Positions 16,972 through 26,103 are shown, counted from the first letter of the stretch. The stretch: DNA of 38,466 bases from Stenotrophomonas maltophilia (GCF_013464485.1 NZ_RAUX01000037.1:65194-103659), one strand, 5' to 3'. Notes: a model not told the origin generated them from the sequence alone. Made by a program: numbers and translations.

Positions 16972-18330
16972 TCAGTGCGTGGTCGTCGCCGGGTTGCCTG
17001 CGTCCTGGGTCAGCAGGCGGTTCACGTCCTGCAGCTCGGCCACGTCCAGTGCGCCCAGCGACTGGCTCAACAGCAGGCGGTTCTGCAGGAACGTATAGCG
17101 CGCATTGGCGTAATCCAGCTGCGCCGAGAACAGGATGCGCTGGTTCTGGATCACGTCCAGCACGGTACGGGTACCGACTTCCAGGCCGACCTGCGACGCG
17201 TCGTACGCGCTCTGCGCCGAGACCACCGCCAGGCGGCGGGCTTCCACTTCGCTGATGCCCTGCACCAGGGTCTGGTAGGCATTGCGGGTGTTGCGGTCCA
17301 GGGCGCGTTTCTGCTGCTCGTAGCCGTCCTGGGCGATGTCACGCTGGGCCAGCGCCTGGCGCACGTTGGACTGGGTGGCGCCGCCGGCGAAGATCGGCAC
17401 GTTCAGGGTCAGGCCGATGCTGTTGGTGCGGGCATCGGGGGACAACGAGCCGGAGCCGGTGCTGTCACCCCAGGTGGCGGACTTGCCCCAGCTACCGCCC
17501 AGCGACAGGGTCGGATAATGACCACCACGGGCGGCCTGCACGCCGGCTTCGGCCGCGCTGACCTTCAGTTCCTGCGCCTTCAGCGCCGGATTCTGGTTGG
17601 TGGCCTGGTGCACCAGCTCGTCGATGTTGCCGCGGTTGGCCGGCACTTCCGGGCGGAAGTCCGCCGGCAGGCCGCGCAGGTTGACCACCGGCTGGCCGGT
17701 CAGTTCGGTCAGCGCCTGGTAGTTATCGGCCAGGGTGTTCTGCGCAACGATGGTGTTGGCGCGCGCCTGGTCGTACTGGGCGCGGGCTTCGTGCACGTCG
17801 GTGATCGGCGCCAGGCCCACTTCCAGGCGCTTGTCGGCGAAGTCGAACTGCTTCTTCGCGGCCGCTTCATTGGTCTGTGCGGCGTTCAGCGATTCGATCG
17901 CCACCAGCACGTTGAAGTAGGCCGCCGAGGTGCGCACGATCAGGCTGTCGTTGGCCGAATCGAGGGTGAAGTCCGCCGCCTTGCTCAGCTCGCGCTGCGA
18001 GCGCAGGTTGTTGATCTGGGTCCAGTTGAACAGCGTCTGGCTGCCATCGATCGTGTAATTGCGGCGCTTGCTGGTGAACGAGCCGGAGTTGATGTCGGCG
18101 TTCGGCTCGCTGCGCGTGCGGTTCAGCGTGGCCTGGCCGTTGATCTGCGGCAGCAGGGCGGCGCGCGCCTGCACGGCGCCTTCCTTGTCGACCAGCCGGG
18201 TCGATTCGGCGGCGGACAGCTGCGGATCGCCGTTGCGCGCCATTTCGTAGACCTGCAGCAGGTCGGCGGCATGGGCGGACAACGGCAGCAGGGCAGTGGC
18301 CAGCGCAACAGCGAGGGATCGGCGGATCAT
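16972..18330 (-). CDS. tolC: TolC-type outer-membrane efflux channel (TolCSm)
   Basis: A 452-aa outer-membrane/periplasmic channel protein. It has a signal peptide (MIRRSLAVALATALLPLSAHA), two repeated OEP domains of long coiled-coil helices (about 25-220 and 235-430) and the PIFAGGATQSNVRQA strand-helix transition typical of TolC. It starts at 18330 behind AAGGAAG, 16 bases after the pcm stop, so pcm and tolC form one operon. Known work on S. maltophilia assigns this gene as the outer-membrane partner of SmeOP, whose genes lie just beyond the TetR gene; the same channel may also serve type I secretion and other pumps. The transcript ends at the terminator at 16923. Confidence 0.93.
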   Translation of the reverse strand: MIRRSLAVALATALLPLSAHAADLLQVYEMARNGDPQLSAAESTRLVDKEGAVQARAALLPQINGQATLNRTRSEPNADINSGSFTSKRRNYTIDGSQTLFNWTQINNLRSQRELSKAADFTLDSANDSLIVRTSAAYFNVLVAIESLNAAQTNEAAAKKQFDFADKRLEVGLAPITDVHEARAQYDQARANTIVAQNTLADNYQALTELTGQPVVNLRGLPADFRPEVPANRGNIDELVHQATNQNPALKAQELKVSAAEAGVQAARGGHYPTLSLGGSWGKSATWGDSTGSGSLSPDARTNSIGLTLNVPIFAGGATQSNVRQALAQRDIAQDGYEQQKRALDRNTRNAYQTLVQGISEVEARRLAVVSAQSAYDASQVGLEVGTRTVLDVIQNQRILFSAQLDYANARYTFLQNRLLLSQSLGALDVAELQDVNRLLTQDAGNPATTTH

Positions 18331-18346
18331 TGCGGCTTCCTTGGAC

Positions 18347-18994
18347 TCAGAGGTGGAACTGGGGTGCCGGGGCGGCACCACGCAGGTAATCGATATCGGT
18401 CTCGAACAGGGACTCGGTGCTGCCGTCAGCCTTGACCAGCAGGGCCTCCATCGCCGGCGAGCGGCCGTGGATCACGAACAGGCGACCACCCGGACGCAGC
18501 CACGAGGCGAACTGTGACGGCACCACGTCGACGGCACCAGTGACACAGATCACGTCAAAGCGGCGTTCGGTCTGCCAGGACAGGGCGTCGGCCACTTCCA
18601 CGCGGACGTTGGTGCCCAGGCCGGAGGCGTCCAGGCGGGCACGCGCGGCAGCGGCCAGCTCCGGGTCGATCTCCAGGCTCAGCACGTCGCGCGCCAGCGC
18701 GCCGATGCAGGCGGCCAGGAAGCCGCTGCCGGTGCCGATTTCCAGCACTTCGTCACCCGGCTGCAGATCCAGCGCCTGCAGGGTACGGCCCTCGATGACC
18801 GGCTTCATCATCTTCTGGCCATGGCCGATCGGCAGTTCGACATCGGCGTAGGCCAGCGCCCGGTGTGCATCGGCGACAAAGGCCTCGCGCGGCAGGCGGG
18901 CCAGGACGTCGAGCACCTTGATGTCCAGCACGTCCCAGGGACGGATCTGCTGTTCCACCATCAGTTCGCGGGCGTGGGCGTAATCAATCGTCAT
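18347..18994 (-). CDS. pcm: Protein-L-isoaspartate O-methyltransferase family protein
   Basis: A 215-aa cytosolic class I SAM-dependent methyltransferase of the PCMT family, which repairs isoaspartyl residues in aged proteins. The SAM-binding motif VLEIGTGSGF is at about residues 83-92 and an acidic ribose contact lies in SLEIDPE. The region before it reads GHGQKMMKP, where classical PCMT enzymes read G-x-G-Q-T-I-S-x-P, so a conserved substrate-side Thr/Ser is missing. The ATG at 18994 is used; a TTG nine bases upstream is a less likely start. It is the first gene of a two-gene transcript with tolC and lies between the pump's channel and its regulator, an arrangement known for the smeRo-pcm-tolCSm region. 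Confidence 0.88.
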   Translation of the reverse strand: MTIDYAHARELMVEQQIRPWDVLDIKVLDVLARLPREAFVADAHRALAYADVELPIGHGQKMMKPVIEGRTLQALDLQPGDEVLEIGTGSGFLAACIGALARDVLSLEIDPELAAAARARLDASGLGTNVRVEVADALSWQTERRFDVICVTGAVDVVPSQFASWLRPGGRLFVIHGRSPAMEALLVKADGSTESLFETDIDYLRGAAPAPQFHL

Positions 18995-19130
18995 GAGGTT
19001 CAAATCCAGCGCAGTGGGCCGGCCATTTTACCGGTGCCGGAGGCCGGCGGCGCGCCCAGAGCATCAGCTGCCGGGTGGCCGGGGTCGCAGTGCCGGAAGT
19101 CATCGCGACCTCCGGTTCGTTCAGTTTTGG

Positions 19131-19811
19131 TTATTCAGCCGTCCCGGCCCCTCGCGGCGCATAGGCGCGCAGGAAGAAGTCGATGCTGGCGGTCACATGG
19201 GCAAGAGGGTCGCATTCCACCGGTGACAGTGGCATGCCGCACATCATATGCATGTGCACTTCGCCCTTCACCAGGGTCAGGAACTGCTGGCCTGCCAGGT
19301 AGTAGTCGGAGATGTCCAGCTCGCCGCGTTCCCCGCGCGCGCGCAGGAAGTCGGCCAGGGCCTCGCAGGTACGCTCCGGACCGGCCTGCCAGAACAGCTC
19401 GCGCAGGCGTTCGTCGGTCTCCGGCGCCATCATCATGCGCTGGATCGAGATCGCCGCGTCGGAGGTGATCAGTTCGAAGAAGGCCAGGCCGATGCCGATC
19501 AGCTGGTCGCGCAGCGGGCCGTCCGTGTCGGCCACGAACAGCGCGTCGGGCAGCATTTCAATGCACTTGGACTGCACAGCCTCGGAGAACAGGGTCTCCT
19601 TGTCGCCGAAGTGGCTGTACACAGTCAGCTTCGAGACGCCCGCCTGAGCAGCGATGGTGTCCATGCTCACGCCGGTATAGCCCTGTTCGATGAACAGTGC
19701 CTTGGCTGCTTCAAGGATCGCCGCGCGCTTGCCGAGGTCCTTGGGACGCCCGGGTCCGGCGGCCTTGGCAGCGGGCTTGGCCGACGGCTTGCGGGAAGTG
19801 GGAGAACTCAT
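19131..19811 (-). CDS. smeRo: TetR-family repressor of the smeOP efflux genes
   Basis: A 226-aa DNA-binding repressor. A basic, Lys/Pro/Ala-rich leader (about 25 residues) precedes the TetR HTH (about 28-75: RAAILEAAKALFIEQGY, then TIAAQAGVSKLTVYSHFGDK). The larger C-terminal ligand domain resembles the TetR_C of AcrR-like regulators. It is divergent from smeO with 116 bp between starts, in which a 16-bp palindrome fits a TetR operator. The gene order matches the described S. maltophilia smeRo. The inducing ligand is not evident. Confidence 0.88.
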   Translation of the reverse strand: MSSPTSRKPSAKPAAKAAGPGRPKDLGKRAAILEAAKALFIEQGYTGVSMDTIAAQAGVSKLTVYSHFGDKETLFSEAVQSKCIEMLPDALFVADTDGPLRDQLIGIGLAFFELITSDAAISIQRMMMAPETDERLRELFWQAGPERTCEALADFLRARGERGELDISDYYLAGQQFLTLVKGEVHMHMMCGMPLSPVECDPLAHVTASIDFFLRAYAPRGAGTAE

Positions 19812-19848
19812 CGCAACAATACTAGACCAAGCGGTTCGATATTTATAC

Positions 19849-19864
19849 TATACCGGTCGGTTTA
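19849..19864. promoter_or_regulatory. Candidate SmeRo operator in smeRo-smeO spacer
   Basis: TATACCG-GT-CGGTTTA: two 7-base arms with 6 of 7 positions symmetric around a 2-base centre. It is in the only AT-rich stretch of the spacer and next to TATACT (19845-19850), a likely -10 element. Position and symmetry fit a TetR-family site that can control both divergent genes. Confidence 0.6.
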
Positions 19865-19927
19865 TTAAATTGGGCCGGCAGTCGCGGCTCCCCCTTGTTG
19901 GACCCTGTGTTTTCAGGACCTTGACCG

Positions 19928-21058
19928 ATGAAGATCGTGCGCTGGATGGGCGGTATGGTGTGGGTGGCTGCGTTGGCAGCCTGTTCGGGACAGGAACAGG
20001 CGCCGCAGGCGGCCGTGCCGGTACTGGTGGTTCATCCCGGCGAACAGGCCGGACAGGCGCCGGCGGCGTTCCCGGGCACGGTGCGCGCCCGCCAGGAAAG
20101 CCCGCTGTCGTTCCGCGTCGGCGGCAACCTGGTCAAGCGTCATGTCGATGCCGGCCAGCGGGTGAAGGAGGGCGACGTACTGGCCGAACTGGACGTGGCC
20201 GACTTCGCGCTGCAGGCGCGTGCCTCGCAGGCGCAGCTGGCGGCGGCCGAAGCCGACCTGGTGCGCGCCCGTGACGATCTCAAGCGCTACCAGGTGCTGG
20301 CCGACCAGCAACTGGTCAGCCGCTCGCAGCTGGACCAGCAGTCCGCAGCGTTCAAGGCTGCGCAGGGCCAGGCCAATGCCGCCCGCGCCAACCTCGATGT
20401 GCTGCGCAATCAGGCCGACTACGCACAGCTGCGCGCACCGGCTGACGGCGTGATCGCCAGCCGTGAGGCCGAGGCCGGGCAGGTGGTGTCGGCCGGTCAG
20501 ACCATCTTCAACCTGGCCGCCGATGGTGGCCGCGAAGTGCTGATCGACCTGCCTGAAGCCACCATCCGCGACTACGCGGTCGGCCAGCCGGTCGAGGTGG
20601 AACTGTGGAACCGTCCGGGCCAGCGCCTGCCGGGCACGATCCGCGAGATTGCTGCCGCCGCCGATCCGCAGGCGCGAACCTATGCCACCCGCGTCAGCCT
20701 GGCCGCCGATGCGCTGGCCGATGTCGAACTGGGCCAGAGTGCACGCGTCTACAGCAGCGCCGGCCGCCACGGCACCCTGCAGCTGCCGCTGGGCGCGCTG
20801 CAGCGCGGTGCCAACGGTGTCGCCAGCGTGTGGGTGGTTGATCCGGCCAACAGCACGCTGAAGGCCGCATCGGTGACCACCGGAGCCTATGGCAGCGAAT
20901 CGGTGCCGGTGCTGTCTGGCGTGGGTGCCGGTGACTGGGTGGTTGCTGCCGGTGGGCACTTGCTGCGCGCCGGCCAGCCGGTGATCGCGGTGGACCGGCA
21001 GAACCGCCCGGTGCTGAAGCCGGCCGCGCCGGCCGCTGCCGCCAAGGCCAAGGAGTAA
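19928..21058 (+). CDS. smeO: RND efflux periplasmic adaptor (membrane fusion lipoprotein) SmeO
   Basis: A 376-aa periplasmic adaptor that links the SmeP pump to the TolC channel. It begins with a lipoprotein signal (lipobox ALAAC, lipidated Cys at residue 19). It has a split biotinyl/lipoyl domain (LSFRVGGNLVKRHVDAGQRV and ADGVIASREAEAGQVV) around a coiled-coil hairpin (about 90-150), then beta-barrel and membrane-proximal domains. An AGGACC site precedes the ATG. Its stop is only 4 bases before the smeP start, so the two are co-translated. Ordering and sequence type match SmeO of S. maltophilia. Confidence 0.92.
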   Translation: MKIVRWMGGMVWVAALAACSGQEQAPQAAVPVLVVHPGEQAGQAPAAFPGTVRARQESPLSFRVGGNLVKRHVDAGQRVKEGDVLAELDVADFALQARASQAQLAAAEADLVRARDDLKRYQVLADQQLVSRSQLDQQSAAFKAAQGQANAARANLDVLRNQADYAQLRAPADGVIASREAEAGQVVSAGQTIFNLAADGGREVLIDLPEATIRDYAVGQPVEVELWNRPGQRLPGTIREIAAAADPQARTYATRVSLAADALADVELGQSARVYSSAGRHGTLQLPLGALQRGANGVASVWVVDPANSTLKAASVTTGAYGSESVPVLSGVGAGDWVVAAGGHLLRAGQPVIAVDRQNRPVLKPAAPAAAAKAKE

Positions 21059-21062
21059 GCCG

Positions 21063-24000
21063 GTGCGCCGCTTCAATCTCTCCGAGTGGGCGCTGGCCAA
21101 TCGCCCGCTGGTGCTGTTTGCGATGCTCGCCTTCGCCCTGATCGGCGCATGGTCGTACAAGCATCTGGGCCAGTCCGAAGACCCGCCGTTCACCTTCAAG
21201 GCGATGGTGGTGCGCACGCTGTGGCCGGGCGCCACCGCCGAGCAGGTCTCGCGGCAGGTGACCGAGCCGATCGAGAAGGCGCTGATGAACACCGGCGAGT
21301 ACGAGTTCATCCGCTCGTACTCGCGCCCGGGCGAATCGCAGGTGATCTTCATGGCCCGCGACAGCCTGCGTTCCAAGCAGATTCCGGACCTGTGGTACCA
21401 GGTGCGCAAGCGCGTGGGCGATATCCGCGCGACGCTGCCGCGCGAGATCGTCGGCCCGTTCTTCAACGATGAGTTCGGCGACACCTACGGCAACATCTAT
21501 GCGCTGACCGGCAAGGGCTTCGACTATGCGGTGATGCGTGACTACGCCGACCGCATCCAGCTGGAACTGCAGCGCGTGCCCGATGTCGGCAAGATCGACC
21601 TGGTCGGCCTGCAGGACGAGAAGGTGTGGATCGAGCTGTCCAACACCCGGCTGGCCACGCTGGGCGTGTCGATGCAGCAGGTGCAGCAGGCACTGGCCGA
21701 CCAGAATGCGGTGACCGGCACCAGCTTCTTCGAGACCGCCACCGATCGCGTGCAGCTGCGCGTGACTGGCCAGTTCAACGATATCGAAGCGATCCGCCAG
21801 TTCCCGATCCGCGCCGGTGAGCGCACCGTGCACCTGGGCGACATCGCCGAGGTCAAGCGCGGCTTCGCCGATCCGGCGTCGCCGAAGATGCGCTTCATGG
21901 GCGAAGAGGCGATCGGCCTGGCGGTGGCGATGAAGGATGGCGGTGACATCCTCAAACTGGGCGCCAACCTGGATGCCGAGTTCGAACGCCTGCAGAAGAC
22001 CCTGCCGGCCGGCATGCAGCTGCGCAAGGTGTCTGACCAGCCGCAGTCGGTGGAAGAGTCGGTCGGCGAGTTCGTGCAGGTGCTGACCGAGGCGGTGGTG
22101 ATCGTGCTGCTGGTCAGCTTCTTCTCGCTGGGCCTGCGAACGGGCCTGGTGGTCGGCGTGACCATCCCGCTGGTGCTGGCGATGACGTTCTTCGTCATGC
22201 ACTACTTCGACATCGGCCTGCACAAGATCTCGCTGGGCGCGCTGGTGCTGGCGCTGGGCCTGCTGGTGGACGATGCGATCATCGCGGTGGAGATGATGGC
22301 CACCAAGATGGAGCAGGGCTATGACCGCCTGCGTGCGGCCAGCTTCGCCTGGGAGTCGACCGCGTTCCCGATGCTGACCGGTACCCTGATCACCGCGGCC
22401 GGCTTCCTGCCGATCGCCACGGCGGCCTCGAGCACTGGTGAATACACCCGCTCGCTGTTCCAGGTGGTGACCATCGCGCTGGTGGTGTCGTGGATCGCAG
22501 CGGTGCTGTTCATCCCGTACCTGGGCGACAAGATGCTGCCGGACCTGTTCAATCCGCAGCCGCCGAAGCCGGGCAGCCTCTCCGCGCGCTGGCATGCCAA
22601 GCGCCAGCAGTGGGCCGACCGCTACCCTGCGATGGCCAACCTGATCGCGCCGCCGCAGCACGGGCATGACCATGATCCGTACCAGCGCCCGTTCTACCGC
22701 AGCTTCCGCCGCTTCCTCGATACCTGCCTGCGCCGACGCTGGTGGGTGATCGCCGCGACCATCGCGTTGTTCATCGGTTCGCTGATGCTGTTCCGCTTCG
22801 TGCCACAGCAGTTCTTCCCGGATTCGACCCGGCCGGAACTGATGGTGGACATCGAGCTGGCCGAAGGCGCGTCGCTGCGTTCGACCCAGGCCCAGGCCGA
22901 GAAGCTGGAGAAACTGCTGTCCAGCCGCGAGGGCATCGCCAACTACGTGTCCTACGTGGGCACCGGTTCGCCGCGCTTCTACCTGCCGTTGGACCAGCAG
23001 CTGCCGGCGACCAATTTCGCCCAGTTCGTGGTGCTGGCAAAGGACATCAAGTCGCGCGAAAGCACCCGCGACTGGCTGCTGCATGAGGTGATCCCGAAGT
23101 TCCCTGACGTGCAGATGCGCGTGACCCGCCTGGAGAACGGCCCGCCGGTCGGTTATCCGGTGCAGATGCGTATTTCCGGCGAGCACATCGAGAAGGTGCA
23201 GGCGATCGCGCGCCAGGTCGAGGCCAAGGTGCGTGGGAATCCGCACGTGATGAACGTCAACCTGGACTGGAGCGAGCCGAGCAAAGTGGTGCGGCTGGTG
23301 ATCGACCAGGAGCGTGCCCGCGCGCTGGGCGTGAGCAGTGCCCAGGTCAGCCAGTTCCTGTCCAGTTCGCTGGCCGGGCAGTCGGTGAGCGTGTACCGCG
23401 AAGGCAATCGCCAGATCGAGATGCTGCTGCGTGGCCCGGCCGATGAGCGCAATCAGCTGGAGCTGCTGTCGAGCCTGTCGATGCCGACTGCCAACGGCGG
23501 CAGCATCACGCTGTCGCAGGTGGCGACGATGGAGTACGGCTTCGAGGACGGCATCATCTGGCACCGCAACCGCCTGCCGACGGTCACCGTGCGTGCCGAC
23601 ATCAGCGATGGCATGCAGCCGCTGGACGTGGTGCACCAGATCCTGCCGACGCTGGACGGCATCCGTGCCGAGCTGCCCAGCGGCTACCTGCTGGAAACTG
23701 GCGGCACCGTGGAGGATTCGGCCCGTGGCCAGAACTCGATCAAGGCCGGCATGCCACTGTTCCTGGTGGTGGTGGCCACGCTGCTGATGCTGCAGCTGCG
23801 CAGCTTCTCGCGCGCGGCGATGGTGCTGGTGACCGCGCCACTGGGCATCATCGGCGCGACGTTGTTCCTGCTGCTGTTCCGCGCGCCGTTCGGCTTCGTG
23901 GCACTGCTGGGCACGATCGCGCTGGCCGGCATGATCATGCGCAACTCGGTGATCCTGATCGACCAGATCCAGCAGGACATCGATGCCGGGCATGACCGCT

Positions 24001-24224
24001 GGCATTCGATCATCGATGCCACGGTGCGCCGTTTCCGCCCGATCGTGCTGACTGCGCTTGCGGCCGTGCTGGCGATGATTCCGCTGTCGCGCAGCGCGTT
24101 CTACGGCTCGATGGCGATCTCGATCATGGGCGGCCTGATCGTGGGCACGGTGCTGACCCTGGTGTTCCTCCCGGCGCTGTATGCTGCGTGGTTCCGGGTG
24201 AAGCCGGACGAATCCGGGGCATAA
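21063..24224 (+). CDS. smeP: RND multidrug efflux permease SmeP
   Basis: A 1053-aa inner-membrane proton/drug antiporter of the HAE/AcrB type: 12 membrane segments, two large periplasmic loops (about 35-330 and 560-860) and the proton-relay pair D403-D404 in TM4 (GLLVDDAIIAVEMM). The start is GTG with AAGGAG 8 bases upstream, inside the end of smeO. The published S. maltophilia SmeOP-TolCSm pump exports several unrelated compounds, including nalidixic acid, doxycycline, some aminoglycosides and macrolides; that phenotype is known from the literature, not visible here. There is no outer-membrane gene in this operon, so it relies on tolC located 3-4 kb away on the other strand. Confidence 0.93.
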   Translation: MRRFNLSEWALANRPLVLFAMLAFALIGAWSYKHLGQSEDPPFTFKAMVVRTLWPGATAEQVSRQVTEPIEKALMNTGEYEFIRSYSRPGESQVIFMARDSLRSKQIPDLWYQVRKRVGDIRATLPREIVGPFFNDEFGDTYGNIYALTGKGFDYAVMRDYADRIQLELQRVPDVGKIDLVGLQDEKVWIELSNTRLATLGVSMQQVQQALADQNAVTGTSFFETATDRVQLRVTGQFNDIEAIRQFPIRAGERTVHLGDIAEVKRGFADPASPKMRFMGEEAIGLAVAMKDGGDILKLGANLDAEFERLQKTLPAGMQLRKVSDQPQSVEESVGEFVQVLTEAVVIVLLVSFFSLGLRTGLVVGVTIPLVLAMTFFVMHYFDIGLHKISLGALVLALGLLVDDAIIAVEMMATKMEQGYDRLRAASFAWESTAFPMLTGTLITAAGFLPIATAASSTGEYTRSLFQVVTIALVVSWIAAVLFIPYLGDKMLPDLFNPQPPKPGSLSARWHAKRQQWADRYPAMANLIAPPQHGHDHDPYQRPFYRSFRRFLDTCLRRRWWVIAATIALFIGSLMLFRFVPQQFFPDSTRPELMVDIELAEGASLRSTQAQAEKLEKLLSSREGIANYVSYVGTGSPRFYLPLDQQLPATNFAQFVVLAKDIKSRESTRDWLLHEVIPKFPDVQMRVTRLENGPPVGYPVQMRISGEHIEKVQAIARQVEAKVRGNPHVMNVNLDWSEPSKVVRLVIDQERARALGVSSAQVSQFLSSSLAGQSVSVYREGNRQIEMLLRGPADERNQLELLSSLSMPTANGGSITLSQVATMEYGFEDGIIWHRNRLPTVTVRADISDGMQPLDVVHQILPTLDGIRAELPSGYLLETGGTVEDSARGQNSIKAGMPLFLVVVATLLMLQLRSFSRAAMVLVTAPLGIIGATLFLLLFRAPFGFVALLGTIALAGMIMRNSVILIDQIQQDIDAGHDRWHSIIDATVRRFRPIVLTALAAVLAMIPLSRSAFYGSMAISIMGGLIVGTVLTLVFLPALYAAWFRVKPDESGA

Positions 24225-24237
24225 CGCCCCGGGTTCT
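24214..24237 (+). terminator. Hairpin straddling the smeP stop codon
   Basis: CCGGGGC (24214-24220), loop ATAAC, GCCCCGG (24226-24232), then GTTCT. The smeP TAA is inside the loop. The U-tract is poor, so this may be a weak terminator or a 3'-end protecting structure. Confidence 0.4.
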
Positions 24238-24257
24238 ACGGCCACCGCCTCTGGCAG

Positions 24258-24310
24258 GTGCCAACCTTGGTTGGCACGGATGCATGCATCCACGCATGGC
24301 GTGGATCTAC
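24258..24310. repeat. Two REP-type palindromes between smeP and the LysR gene
   Basis: A perfect-looking palindrome GTGCCAACCTTGGTTGGCAC is at 24258-24277, with GCAG where the GTAG head would be. A GTAG unit on the minus strand is at 24288-24310 (GTAGATCCACGCCATGCGTG...). The TAG of the second head (24307-24309) is also the stop codon of the LysR gene. Confidence 0.85.
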
Positions 24311-25212
24311 CGCAATTGCAGACCGGTTCGCAGCACAGGCAACAACCACTCGATGAACACCTGCACACGCTGCGCGCGGTGCTGCCGATGCGGTAGCAGC
24401 AGGGTCACCGGCAACGGCTGCGCTACGTACTGCGGCATCACTTCCACCAGTTCGCCGGATTGCAGTTCGGCCTGCACGTCGTAACGCGGAATCTGCAGCA
24501 ATCCCAGCCCGGCCACGCAGCACGCGATCGACGCTTCTGCACTGTTCACCCGCACCCAGCCGGCCATCGGCAATGTGCGTAGCTGCGGGCCCTCCCGCCA
24601 CTCCCACGGTTCCACCCGCGCGGTGGTCGGCGAGGCGTAGTTCACGGCACGGTGCTGCTGCAGGTCGGCAGGCTGCTGCGGCATGCCGTGTTCACGCAGG
24701 TACGCCGGTGCGGCAACGTTGACGAAGTCGAGCTGGCCCAGCGCGCGCGCAATCAGGCTGGAATCACCCAGTTGGCCGACCCTCAGCACGGCATCGCAGC
24801 CGTCTTCGATCAGGTTCACCGCGCGGTCGGTCATGCCCAGGTCCACTTCCACCTGCGGGTAGTGGGCGAAAAAGTCGGGCAGGGCCGGGGCGATGACGCG
24901 GCGGCCGATGCGGCTGGGCACGTCGATCTTCAGCAGGCCCACCGGTTGCGCATCGTCCTGCCGGAACAGCGTTTCGGCGTCCTCGACTTCGGCGATCAGG
25001 CGCAGGCAGCGCGCATGGAACACATCGCCGTCGTGGGTGGTGGAGACGCGGCGGGTCGAGCGCTGCAGCAGGCGGGTGCCGAGCCGCTGCTCCAGTTCGG
25101 CCACCGCCGCCGATACCGTTGAGCGGGGCAGGCCGAGCTGGTCGGCGGCGCGGGTAAAGCTGGCGCACTCCACCACCCGGGTGAAGATGCGGAAGCGATC
25201 GATCCGATCCAT
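24307..25212 (-). CDS. LysR-family transcriptional regulator
   Basis: A 301-aa LTTR: N-terminal winged HTH (about 1-60; FTRAADQLGLPRSTVSAAVA) and a two-lobed substrate-binding domain (about 90-295), with the profile of the large CrgA/DsdC-like LTTR branch common in proteobacteria. It is divergent from an SDR oxidoreductase gene with 117 bp between starts, the usual layout for an LTTR controlling its neighbour. The effector is unknown. The TAG stop is contributed by the head of a REP element, so the C-terminus may have been set by REP insertion. Confidence 0.9.
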   Translation of the reverse strand: MDRIDRFRIFTRVVECASFTRAADQLGLPRSTVSAAVAELEQRLGTRLLQRSTRRVSTTHDGDVFHARCLRLIAEVEDAETLFRQDDAQPVGLLKIDVPSRIGRRVIAPALPDFFAHYPQVEVDLGMTDRAVNLIEDGCDAVLRVGQLGDSSLIARALGQLDFVNVAAPAYLREHGMPQQPADLQQHRAVNYASPTTARVEPWEWREGPQLRTLPMAGWVRVNSAEASIACCVAGLGLLQIPRYDVQAELQSGELVEVMPQYVAQPLPVTLLLPHRQHRAQRVQVFIEWLLPVLRTGLQLR

Positions 25213-25329
25213 TGTTCGCTGGCTCTGGAAAGTTAAGTCAATGTGGCGGGCTTTATCCGCCTTTTCTGCACGATATCGTCGTCAGGGCAGGGTTGCCACC
25301 CCGGGCAGCCCCCTCCCGAGATCGAAGCC

Positions 25330-26103
25330 ATGACCGACCATTCCCTCATGGGCAAGACCGTGCTGATCGCCGGTGGCGCCAAGAACCTGGGTGGGCTGAT
25401 CGCCCGCGACTTTGCCGCACAAGGTGCCAAGGCCATCGTGGTGCACTACAACAGTGCCGCCAGCCACGCCGACGCCGAAGCCACCGTTGCTGCGGTGCAG
25501 GCCGCGGGCAGCAAGGCGGTGGCCCTGCAGGGCGACCTGACGTCGGCCGCAGCGATGGAGCGCTTGTTCGCCGACGCCGTGGCAGCGGTCGGTCGCCCTG
25601 ACATCGCCATCAACACGGTCGGCAAGGTACTGAAGAAGCCACTGGTGGACATCAGCGAAGCGGAGTACGACGAGATGAGCGCGGTCAACGCCAAGGCGGC
25701 GTTCTTCTTCCTCAAGGAAGCCGGCCGCCACGTCAATGACGGTGGTCGCATCTGCACCCTGGTCACCTCGCTGCTGGGTGCGTTCACGCCGTTCTATTCC
25801 AGCTATGCCGGTACCAAGGCGCCGGTCGAGCACTTCACCCGCGCGGCGTCGAAGGAGTTCGGCGAGCGCGGCATCTCGGTGACCGCGATCGGGCCGGGCC
25901 CGATGGACACGCCGTTCTTCTACCCGGCCGAGAGTGCCGATGCGCAGGCGTATCACAAGACTGCTGCGGCGCTGTCGGCATTCACCCGCACCGGCCTGAC
26001 CGACATCGCCGACATCGTGCCGTGGATCCGCTTCCTGGTGACCGACGGCTGGTGGATGACCGGGCAGACGATTCTGGTCAATGGTGGGTACACCACCAAG
26101 TAA
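25330..26103 (+). CDS. SDR-family NAD(P)-dependent oxidoreductase
   Basis: A 257-aa classical short-chain dehydrogenase/reductase. It has a nucleotide-binding Gly-rich turn (IAGGAKNLGG, residues 13-22, a variant of TGxxxGxG), an INTVGKV motif in place of NNAG, a catalytic Ser in LVTSLLGAF and the YxxxK pair in SSYAGTKAPVEH. The C-terminus ends ILVNGGYTTK as in 3-oxoacyl-reductase-like SDRs. The ATG at 25330 is used because homologous sequence begins there. The substrate cannot be assigned. It is probably controlled by the divergent LysR regulator. Six REP units begin 4 bases after the stop. Confidence 0.9.
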   Translation: MTDHSLMGKTVLIAGGAKNLGGLIARDFAAQGAKAIVVHYNSAASHADAEATVAAVQAAGSKAVALQGDLTSAAAMERLFADAVAAVGRPDIAINTVGKVLKKPLVDISEAEYDEMSAVNAKAAFFFLKEAGRHVNDGGRICTLVTSLLGAFTPFYSSYAGTKAPVEHFTRAASKEFGERGISVTAIGPGPMDTPFFYPAESADAQAYHKTAAALSAFTRTGLTDIADIVPWIRFLVTDGWWMTGQTILVNGGYTTK

